Shown: piece by piece, positions 1-5,427 of the stretch
Layout of the letters: each line of letters starts with the position of its first letter
Numbering within the stretch: position 1 is the stretch's first letter
Source of the DNA: Acetobacteraceae bacterium
Lineage (GTDB): Bacteria > Pseudomonadota > Alphaproteobacteria > Acetobacterales > Acetobacteraceae
NCBI GenBank assembly: GCA_019237355.1
Contig: JAFAHH010000897.1
Span: forward strand, 1 to 11,339
Direction of reading: 5' to 3'
DNA: 11,339 nucleotides
Position numbers and translations under genes: made by a program
Notes under the pieces: generated by a model
Told to the model about the DNA's origin: nothing
The model's database searches: none
The model's input: only the letters and a program-made list of their open reading frames with translations

Positions 1-702
1 GTGCAGGTCCCAGAAGTGCAGCTTATGGCCGTACTGGCCGCCGAGCAGCACCTCTGGGATCAGGCCATCTTCGAACGTGGCAGGCAAACCCCACTCGCTG
101 GTGACGATCGTGTCATGCCCAAGATGCCACCACGAGTCGTAGGCGAGGCGCTGCGGTCCGCGGTCGATCTCCCATCGTCCCCGAATGTCGAAAGTCTCGT
201 GATCCATCAGAAATATTCCCCCCGGTGCTTCGCCGTTTGGATTGGCCAGGGCGCTGACATAGATGCCCTCGGGTCCGCAATGAATCGTATGTGGGCGGGT
301 GTAGCCGGCCCTCTCCGCTACCTCCTCCGGCTCCAGCACGCGCACGATCTTCGGGTTTCGCGGATCCTGCTTGGTATCCAGGATGTGCAGCCGCGACGAC
401 CGTAACCCAGGAACAACGAGATAGCGCCGCTCGGAATGCGGATGCGGCGCATTCGGGCAGAGGCATGAGCTGCAGGCGTTCCAGCCGAAATGATGCAACT
501 CGTCGCCCAAATTCGGCATGGGCACGTTGCCTACTTGCTGGGCATAAGTCGGCGAGGCCGGATCGACATCGATCACCGCGATCGCATCGGGCACTTGCCG
601 GGTCGGATCGAAGCTCGCGACATAGGCCAGCTTCTCCGCGAGCGCCTTCATTGCCATGCGGGGCGAGGGATAGAATGTGGGATCAGGCATCCACGTAGGC
701 AT
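1..702 (-). CDS. Selenium-binding protein 56 / methanethiol oxidase family protein (N-terminal half, cut by window edge)
   Basis: Reading 702 down to 1 on the minus strand gives 234 uninterrupted codons with no stop, so the gene continues past the left edge; family members are about 460 residues. The protein starts MPTWMPDPTFYPSPRMAM and carries family hallmarks: DAIAVIDVDP near residue 50, then MPNLGDELHHFGWNACSSC at about 68-86, which includes the conserved Cys-Ser-Ser-Cys, then PHPHSERRYLVVPGLRSSR, EPEEVAERAGYTRPHTIHC, GGIFLMDHETFDIRGRWE and YGHKLHFWDLH. The family (SELENBP1, bacterial MtoX) is a beta-propeller. Characterised members oxidise methanethiol to formaldehyde, hydrogen sulfide and hydrogen peroxide and need copper. 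Start: ATG at 702, with a purine-rich GAGAG upstream. No signal peptide is visible, unlike some periplasmic bacterial MtoX proteins, so a cytoplasmic location is possible. Family assignment is very secure; the methanethiol oxidase activity is inferred. Confidence 0.93.
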   Translation of the reverse strand, partial: MPTWMPDPTFYPSPRMAMKALAEKLAYVASFDPTRQVPDAIAVIDVDPASPTYAQQVGNVPMPNLGDELHHFGWNACSSCLCPNAPHPHSERRYLVVPGLRSSRLHILDTKQDPRNPKIVRVLEPEEVAERAGYTRPHTIHCGPEGIYVSALANPNGEAPGGIFLMDHETFDIRGRWEIDRGPQRLAYDSWWHLGHDTIVTSEWGLPATFEDGLIPEVLLGGQYGHKLHFWDLH

Positions 703-1041
703 CGCGAGGTCTCTCGTTCCGTTGGTTCAGATCGCAAGATAATCCGGGTGAGCAGATGAGCGCGGCCGGGCACCGTGCGACCTGGCGAATGCGCTCTATC
801 CCCCTTAAGCCTTGGGCGGGCCAGTGCTAAGCCCGCCGTGCAATCGGCACCGGCGTCTACGTCGCATTATCGGAGCCCGCGCGATATTCGCCATCTGACC
901 TACAACGCGCCGAGCGAATTCTCCTGTTTCGCTCTCCCAAGGGCCGGTTTTTGCCGGGGCAGGGTTGCATCGGCTGCACGGAAAACCTCGGCTTTCAGCC
1001 AGCGAGCCACGGGTAGGCTTAACCGGAGTGCTCAGCCCGGC
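703..1041. other. Intergenic region with one small hairpin
   Basis: About 340 bases separate the SBP56-family gene from the end of the small exported protein gene, and no credible gene was found in them. The one clear structure is a 7-bp perfect inverted repeat, GGCGGGC at 815-821 and GCCCGCC at 831-837 with a 9-base loop. It could be a weak terminator for the small exported protein gene, though it has no T-run and lies about 200 bases past that stop, or a leader structure of the SBP56 gene. The promoter of the SBP56 gene should lie here, but I could not identify convincing -35/-10 boxes. The palindromic box described at 1472 and 3923 was not found here. Confidence 0.5.
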
Positions 1042-1293
1042 TCAGCGTTTCATTTCTTGTTGTGCTTCTTCTATTTGCTGTCCACGCGGCGCGAGTCGTG
1101 GCCAGTGAGGCTTTACCTTTTGCGCTCGTGGAGTAGGAAAATTCGGCTGGTTTAGCTCTTGGGCGGTCCTGCTCCCAGCCGAGCCGGGCAATGGCGTGCT
1201 ACCCTGTGCCCATACGATGGCTGGGGCGGTTAGGACGCCCAAAGCAAATGCCATCGTCGTGGCAATCCTGCCGAGTTTTTGTAATGTGACCAT
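1042..1293 (-). CDS. Small exported protein of unknown function (83 aa)
   Basis: Not recognised as a named family. It begins MVTLQKLGRIATTMAFALGV, a textbook Sec signal peptide: basic n-region, hydrophobic core at about 10-25, and a likely signal peptidase I site after VWA at residue 29. The mature part is only about 54 residues, rich in Pro, Arg, Gln and Glu, without cysteine or an obvious domain, ending in a charged QQIEEAQQEMKR helix-like tail. The ATG at 1293 is chosen because GGAGGG lies 5 bases upstream; a GTG at 1299 is in frame but overlaps that ribosome site. A palindromic promoter element at 1440-1487 matches one in front of the cupin gene at 4010, so it is probably controlled by the neighbouring FixJ-type regulator. 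It is likely periplasmic or secreted. That it is a real gene rests on signal peptide, ribosome site and promoter together; function is unknown. Confidence 0.72.
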   Translation of the reverse strand: MVTLQKLGRIATTMAFALGVLTAPAIVWAQGSTPLPGSAGSRTAQELNQPNFPTPRAQKVKPHWPRLAPRGQQIEEAQQEMKR

Positions 1294-1599
1294 TTGCACC
1301 CTCCAAAAGTGCGATTATGTTGGGCCTTTCACAGTGCACTCCCTTGGCCTTGCTTCTCCGAGATCCGGCAACGATACGTTAACACCTGCTCCAGGAGGGA
1401 TGGCGCCGGGGAGCCCGATTGATCAGCATCCATCAATTTCATTTTTAGCGAGTGCAGCAGTATCACGTCTATGGGTACTAGTACCCAAGAGATATCCAGC
1501 TCTGTAACATTTAGCTATCTGAACATTTCTAGAGACACCCGTCCTATTCGAGCAACATAGCCGCAGTGCTCTGAGCGACCCGCCAGAGGCAGCGTCGCC
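1294..1599. other. Intergenic region upstream of the small exported protein gene
   Basis: This 306-base gap lies between the end of the response regulator gene and the start of the small exported protein gene, both on the minus strand. It holds the palindromic promoter element at 1440-1487 and, if the start site deduced from it is right, an unusually long leader of roughly 140 bases before the ATG at 1293. A 6-bp inverted repeat (ATTGAT at 1418-1423, ATCAAT at 1432-1437) lies at the predicted start of transcription. No strong terminator for the regulator gene was seen. Confidence 0.5.
1440..1487 (-). promoter_or_regulatory. Palindromic operator plus promoter of the small exported protein gene
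   Basis: Positions 1472-1487 read TGGGTACTAGTACCCA, a perfect 16-bp palindrome. On the minus strand it is followed by TAGACG (1471-1466) and, 26 bases further in total, by a segment ending AAAAATG at 1440. The cupin promoter at 3923-3970 has the same parts at exactly the same spacing. Taking AAAAAT at 1446-1441 as the -10 box puts the palindrome centre about 45 bases upstream of the predicted start of transcription, where LuxR/FixJ-type activators often bind. The likely binder is the FixJ-type regulator encoded next door; this is inference. Confidence 0.65.
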
Positions 1600-2208
1600 T
1601 TAGCTGAGGATCCCGAGCTGCATCTTAACAAGCTGCGAAAGAGATCGGGCCCCCATCTTCTCCATGATACGCGCGCGATGGTGCTCGGCGGTCCGTGTGC
1701 TCATTCCGAGTTTCGCCGCAATCACCTTGTTCAAATGCCCTTGGGTCAACAACTTGAGAACATCTAGCTCACGCGGGCTCAAGGTCGATCGCCGCGCCTC
1801 GATGTCAGCCGCCACGGCCTTGCGCTCCTGGTTGGCCTCTGCGCGCCGCCATGCGTCGCGTACGCTCTCCAACAACACGCCAGGATCGAACGGTTTTTCT
1901 ATGAAATCCACAACGCCTTCCTTGAGCGCGGCCACCGCCATGGGAATATCTCCGTGGCCCGTAATAACGACGACCGCTGGCTCGACCCCGAGCCCGACGA
2001 GATGCCGGAACAGCGCAATTCCATCCATTTTTGGCAAGCGTACGTCCGCTAGGAGACAGATCGGCTTGGAAGCGTCCAGCTCCATTAAAAATGTCTCCGC
2101 GCTCGGGTAGCTGCGCACAGCGAAGCCCGCGCTCCGCAGAAGTAGGGTTACCGCATTGCGCATTCCCGTATCGTCTTCAACGATGAAGACTGTCGGTTCG
2201 GAGTCCAC
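1600..2208 (-). CDS. FixJ-family response regulator (receiver + LuxR-type HTH)
   Basis: A 202-residue two-component regulator of standard FixJ length. The receiver domain spans about residues 5-120: acidic pocket E11-D12-D13, phosphoacceptor D55 in LLADVRLPKMDG, T83 in VVITGHGD, and K105 in FIEKPFDP. A LuxR/GerE helix-turn-helix covers about 139-200 (STLSPRELDVLKLL, then the recognition region STRTAEHHRARIMEKMG). The gene starts at GTG 2208, six bases after the kinase stop codon, with AGGA at 2223-2220 inside the end of the kinase gene, so the two are co-transcribed and probably translationally coupled. Phosphorylated by the adjacent MASE1 kinase, it should dimerise and bind DNA as a transcription activator. 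The best candidate targets in the window are the two matching palindromes at 1472-1487 and 3923-3938. The receiver/HTH assignment is secure; the partner is nearly certain from the operon; the targets are inferred. Confidence 0.95.
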   Translation of the reverse strand: MDSEPTVFIVEDDTGMRNAVTLLLRSAGFAVRSYPSAETFLMELDASKPICLLADVRLPKMDGIALFRHLVGLGVEPAVVVITGHGDIPMAVAALKEGVVDFIEKPFDPGVLLESVRDAWRRAEANQERKAVAADIEARRSTLSPRELDVLKLLTQGHLNKVIAAKLGMSTRTAEHHRARIMEKMGARSLSQLVKMQLGILS

Positions 2209-2214
2209 CGCCGT

Positions 2215-3858
2215 TTATTTCCTAGAACAGGGCAGGCGCAATACGAAACGCGAGCCCGTAACGACCGTTGCATCCCACCAGAGACGTCCCCCGTGCCCCT
2301 TGACAATCTCACGGCTGAGCCACAGCCCCAGCCCCATGCCGCGCAGCTTGCTGGTTTCAAACGGCTCGAACAGATGCTGCGCAATATCGGGTGAAACACC
2401 CGGTCCATTGTCCTCGACTTCAATTTGGACGTCATTATCGATTTGCCGCAGACGTATCCACACCAACCGCTCGCGATCCCTGCAGTCGGCCACGGCCTCG
2501 ATGGCGTTACGAATTAGGTTCATCAGCACTTGTTCGATCTGGAGGCGATCGGCTTTGACTTGAGGCGCGGGCCGCAGGTCAATTCGGACGGTCACGCCAT
2601 GCGCCCGCGCCTCTTCGGCGAGCATGCCGGCCATTCTACGGATAGTCGCCGCGAGATCGACAGGACATCTGCGTTGCTCTACTCTTCCCGGAAAGTCCCG
2701 CAGGCGTTCAACAATATCGCCCGCCCGGTCAATTTCGGATTCCACGCTCGCCATTGTCTGCGACAACAATTCAACGTCGATAGAATCCGACTTCAAGAGC
2801 CGCCGGCAGGTATGCGCGTACGTGGCTACGGCGGCGAGAGGCTGGGTAATCTCATGTACGATCGCTCCGCCAAGCGCCCCCGCGGTCGTAATTCTAGCTA
2901 CCCGGGAGAGCTCCGCCTCCTGCTGACGCAGCAACTGCTCGGCACGCTGGCGTTCTGTGACTACGGCGCCGAGAATCAAACCCGTAGCCGTCACTGTGAG
3001 GGAAAGAATTTGAAACGCCTGAAAATCCGCCCTCGGATAATCAAACTCTGTAATGATAAATATAAGCGCCAGTTGCTCGATCAGAATGGCAGCTGCGCAA
3101 CACGGCAATCCATGGCGAACGCCGATCCAGGCGACCGGAGGAAGCAGGAGGTAAAAGAACTGCAGTTCCTGATGGTGCGCCACACCGAAGACCACCGACA
3201 ACGCGAAGCCCAGCCCTAGCCCGAAAATCCCGACATCGCAGATCCGGATCGCTATCGACACCTCCTTCCACCTTTCTCGCGCCTGCTGGAACGTCAGCAA
3301 AACCGGCAAGAGGCCGACAATGCCGGTCAGGTCGCCGATGAAAAAGTGATGTATCGAAGGTGCGAGCAGATCGGGCGGCATGCCGTGCATCGTGCTGATG
3401 GCGGCCACAGCGAGACACGCAGTAATGAGGACGCCAGCAGCCGCAATGACCAGTAACCCCGCGACGTCCGCTAGTCGGGGAAATCCTTGATCCGCGTGTG
3501 CCCAGCGCCGCAAGGCGGCGGCAACGCCGGTATATCCGATGGCGACGATCATTTCGCTCGCGAGCGTGGGCTGGATGCCCAGCGGGTAGCCTTCAACCAC
3601 CCCGTCTGAGATGACGCTTGCAACGAAAAGCGCAGGGGCAAAGCGCAGGCCTTTGCGAATGAGGAGAGCAAGGCTGGCGGCGGGTGGCGGATTCCAAAGC
3701 GTGAATCCGACACCCGGGAGCACTTGAACTAAACTGACCCAATCGAGAGCAATATACGATGCCACGTAAATGCAGACGACGAGAGCCGCGTGTCGCCCCT
3801 GCGTACGCATCTCCGATATAGACCATTGCTGCCGCGACGGGAGGACCCGGCTGGTCAT
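2215..3858 (-). CDS. MASE1-domain membrane sensor histidine kinase
   Basis: Numbered from the ATG at 3858 (547 aa). The N-terminal half, about residues 24-304, is hydrophobic with some eight membrane spans and looks like a MASE1 sensor domain (LWNPPPAASLALL, HHFFIGDLTGIVGLLPVLL). A short coiled coil (about 303-320, ERQRAEQLLRQQEAELSR) leads to the HisKA helix with phosphoacceptor His335 in GGAIVHEITQPLAAV. The ATPase domain has an N-box (QVLMNLIRNAIEAV, about 443-456), a G1 box (EDNGPG, D483), an F-box (LFEPF) and a G2 box (GMGLGL, 507-512). Unlike FixL it has no PAS or haem domain, so the signal is sensed in the membrane part and is unknown. The start is uncertain: ATGs at 3870, 3858 and 3810 are all in frame and none has a good ribosome site; the frame is open to 4116, but codons beyond about 3870 do not look coding. 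It is transcribed with the FixJ-type regulator downstream and divergently from the cupin gene. Confidence 0.9.
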   Translation of the reverse strand: MTSRVLPSRQQWSISEMRTQGRHAALVVCIYVASYIALDWVSLVQVLPGVGFTLWNPPPAASLALLIRKGLRFAPALFVASVISDGVVEGYPLGIQPTLASEMIVAIGYTGVAAALRRWAHADQGFPRLADVAGLLVIAAAGVLITACLAVAAISTMHGMPPDLLAPSIHHFFIGDLTGIVGLLPVLLTFQQARERWKEVSIAIRICDVGIFGLGLGFALSVVFGVAHHQELQFFYLLLPPVAWIGVRHGLPCCAAAILIEQLALIFIITEFDYPRADFQAFQILSLTVTATGLILGAVVTERQRAEQLLRQQEAELSRVARITTAGALGGAIVHEITQPLAAVATYAHTCRRLLKSDSIDVELLSQTMASVESEIDRAGDIVERLRDFPGRVEQRRCPVDLAATIRRMAGMLAEEARAHGVTVRIDLRPAPQVKADRLQIEQVLMNLIRNAIEAVADCRDRERLVWIRLRQIDNDVQIEVEDNGPGVSPDIAQHLFEPFETSKLRGMGLGLWLSREIVKGHGGRLWWDATVVTGSRFVLRLPCSRK

Positions 3859-3922
3859 AGGGCCGCACATTAAGCGAAAGAAGCTGCGCGATGCCAGCGT
3901 CAAACGCACCGCCAATGCGAGC

Positions 3923-3970
3923 TGGGTACAAGTACCGATAGACGCCGGGGCATCATACTCCCGAATAATG
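3923..3970 (+). promoter_or_regulatory. Palindromic operator plus promoter of the cupin gene
   Basis: Positions 3923-3938 read TGGGTACAAGTACCGA, identical at 14 of 16 positions to the perfect palindrome at 1472-1487. TAGACG follows at 3939-3944 in both copies. The likely -10 hexamer AATAAT is at 3964-3969, at the same distance from the palindrome as AAAAAT in the other copy; positions 3957-3970 match the other copy at 11 of 14 bases. Transcription would start near 3976, leaving a leader of about 34 bases before the TTG start at 4010. The palindrome lies between the divergent kinase and cupin genes and could also affect the kinase operon, but no matching -10 is seen in that direction. Confidence 0.65.
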
Positions 3971-4009
3971 CCAGGCGAATGTGTCTCACACTGCAAGGGG
4001 AGAACCCTA

Positions 4010-4423
4010 TTGGCTCGAATTAGCGCGATCATTTTCGGAATTGCTCTCCTAGGTGCTCCATTTGGCGCCCTGGCGGTTGACGTTCCGGATGGCCTCTCGG
4101 TCGAGTGGCAAGGCAAGAAACCCTGCGAGAAAGTCTATGAAGACGCGCAAATTCGTGTCGCACGCTGCACCTTCCCGCCAGGCGCGGTTCATGTGCGTCA
4201 TTCACACCCTGGATATCTGACCTGCTCTCTGAGTGAGGGGAAGGGACAAGTCGAGGACGCGAAAGACAAGCGGCTGGTAGATTTCCATGCCGACAAGTGC
4301 ACCAACAGCGCCCCTATACCATGGCACGAGCTGACGAATGTCGGCGACACGACGCTGAACTTCCTCGTCATCGAACGGAAATACGAACCAGTGGAGGGCG
4401 TCACTCAGACCATGAGTAAATGA
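4010..4423 (+). CDS. Exported cupin-domain protein (TTG start)
   Basis: A 137-residue protein with a signal peptide (ARISAIIFGIALLGAPFGALA, likely cleaved after A22), then a single small cupin barrel. Cupin motif 1 is GAVHVRHSHPGYLTCSLSEG with probable metal ligands H64, H66 and E75; motif 2 is PWHELTNVGD with H106. Four cysteines (39, 53, 72, 97) in an exported protein could form disulfides. No catalytic function can be assigned; small cupins bind metals or small ligands. The start is chosen as TTG at 4010 because AAGGGGAG (3995-4002) sits 7 bases upstream and the signal peptide begins exactly there; the open frame extends upstream to 3770 but across the divergent kinase gene and promoter. 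It is preceded by the palindromic promoter at 3923-3970, so it is a probable target of the neighbouring two-component system. The cupin fold call is good; role unknown. Confidence 0.87.
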   Translation: MARISAIIFGIALLGAPFGALAVDVPDGLSVEWQGKKPCEKVYEDAQIRVARCTFPPGAVHVRHSHPGYLTCSLSEGKGQVEDAKDKRLVDFHADKCTNSAPIPWHELTNVGDTTLNFLVIERKYEPVEGVTQTMSK

Positions 4424-4530
4424 TTAGCCTTGGCTTCTCCGGAATCAGGATTGACCGCTGGCCGGCTGCCCACGATGTGCCCGCTGCTGCAGCCAGAACT
4501 GGGAGCTCCTCCTGCGGGCGAGCCGGCCGC

Positions 4531-4560
4531 GCACCCCGGGGGTCGGCCACCCCGGGGTGC
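4531..4560. repeat. Perfect 11-bp inverted repeat (hairpin) at the edge of the IS110 remnant
   Basis: GCACCCCGGGG (4531-4541) and its exact reverse complement CCCCGGGGTGC (4550-4560) flank an 8-base loop. It lies about 110 bases after the cupin stop and 3 bases before recognisable IS110 transposase coding sequence. There is no T-run on either side, so an ordinary intrinsic terminator is doubtful. It may be a structure at the IS insertion site, or a rho-assisted or symmetrical terminator for the cupin gene. The surrounding 4424-4530 shows no gene. Confidence 0.6.
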
Positions 4561-4563
4561 CGC

Positions 4564-4734
4564 GGATTGGACATCGCGAAACGGGTTTTCCAGGCCCACG
4601 GGACCGATGAACGCCGCCGCAAGCGGATCACACGAACGGCGCTGTTCAGGTTTTTTGCCGATCAGCCACGCTGCACAGTAGCGATCGAGGCCTGTGCCGG
4701 AGCCACACTACTGGGCCCTGAGCTTTTGGTTTAA
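4564..4734 (+). pseudogene. IS110-family transposase remnant (N-terminal fragment)
   Basis: The translation from 4564 reads GLDIAKRVFQAHGTDERR and continues to DQPRCTVAIEACAGA, matching the start of the DEDD (RuvC-like) catalytic domain of IS110-family transposases: the first acidic residue in GLDIAK and the second in the VAIEAC motif. A full transposase is about 300-400 residues; only about 57 remain, with no start codon at the natural position and a stop at 4732-4734. After EACAGA the frame reads TLLGP, whereas the +1 frame over the same bases gives HYWA, the expected family sequence; reading then returns to EL. This fits an insertion followed by a compensating deletion during decay. The fragment ends 27 bases before the end of adk. 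No terminal or target-site repeats were identified. Confidence 0.75.
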
Positions 4735-4761
4735 GCGCCCGCACGGAGCGGCAAGGGCGGT

Positions 4762-5427
4762 TTACGCCGACCGGTTATTGATCCTGTCCAAAATAGCCTC
4801 AACCTGCCCGGTCACTTCGCCGATATTAGCCATCCCATCCACTTCATAGAACCGCCCCTGGGCACTGTAGTGCGGAATGATAGGTGCTGTCTGGCGATAA
4901 TACGCCTCGAGCCGGGCCATCACCGTTTCGCGGTTATCGTCTGGCCGACGAATGAACTCGGTCGAGCCGCACTCATCGCACACGCCAGGCACTTTCGGGC
5001 GCTTGGCCGTGTCGTGATACGGCGCACCGCAGGTGGCGCAAGTATACCGGCCGGAGATGCGATCCACCAGCGCCGCGTCATCCACCTTGAGCGCTATTAC
5101 CGCATCAAGCTTCAGGCCCTGCTCGGCGAGCAGCTTGTCCAGCGCCTCCGCCTGCGGCACAGTCCGGGGGAACCCATCAAGCAAAAAGCCGCGCGCGCAA
5201 TCCGGCTGGGAGATCCGGTTCCCTAGCATGGAGATGATGATTTCATCGGGAACTAGGCCGCCGGACTCCATAATGGATTTCGCCCTTCGGCCGATCTCGG
5301 TCCCCGCGGCTACTTCCGCCCGCAACATATCACCAGTGGCAATTTGGGCAATACCGTAACGGTCTTGGATTTGCTTGGCCTGCGTGCCTTTGCCCGCGCC
5401 GGGCGGGCCAAGAAGAATGATGTTCAT
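4762..5427 (-). CDS. adk: Adenylate kinase
   Basis: A 221-residue long-form adenylate kinase (ATP + AMP to 2 ADP; cytoplasm; essential for nucleotide balance). It has the P-loop GPPGAGKGT (7-15), the AMP-binding region ATGDMLR (about 30-36), LLDGFPRT (82-89) and the LID domain. The LID carries four cysteines, C130, C133, C150 and C153, in two Cys-x2-Cys pairs (YTCATCG and GVCDECG), the zinc-binding type. The ATG at 5427 overlaps the secY stop as ATGA, and a strong AGGGGG (5438-5433) sits 5 bases upstream, so it is translationally coupled to secY. In most bacteria secY-adk is followed by ribosomal protein genes (rpsM onwards); here the IS110 remnant and a plus-strand cupin gene follow instead. 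Function is certain; whether it is the only copy in the genome cannot be told. Confidence 0.97.
   Translation of the reverse strand: MNIILLGPPGAGKGTQAKQIQDRYGIAQIATGDMLRAEVAAGTEIGRRAKSIMESGGLVPDEIIISMLGNRISQPDCARGFLLDGFPRTVPQAEALDKLLAEQGLKLDAVIALKVDDAALVDRISGRYTCATCGAPYHDTAKRPKVPGVCDECGSTEFIRRPDDNRETVMARLEAYYRQTAPIIPHYSAQGRFYEVDGMANIGEVTGQVEAILDRINNRSA

Noticed and set aside
291..759. Plus-strand frames over the SBP56-family gene.
   Set aside because: The minus strand encodes an unambiguous SBP56-family protein over 1-702; the plus frames are shadows.
850..865. A TAGACG on the minus strand upstream of the SBP56 gene, considered as a third copy of the regulated promoter.
   Set aside because: The palindrome that should precede it is absent and no matching -10 follows, so a six-base match is chance.
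1329..1433. A 34-codon minus-strand frame beginning MDADQSGSP within the predicted leader of the small exported protein gene.
   Set aside because: No ribosome site precedes it, and the composition shows no recognisable protein. Kept only as a remote possibility of a leader peptide.
1418..1437. ATTGAT...ATCAAT inverted repeat resembling an FNR/FixK box.
   Set aside because: FNR-type boxes need a 4-base spacer between TTGAT and ATCAA; here the spacer is 8 bases.
4401..4631. Minus-strand frames over the hairpin and IS remnant.
   Set aside because: Composition is Gly/Pro/Ala-rich low complexity, and the plus strand carries recognisable transposase sequence.
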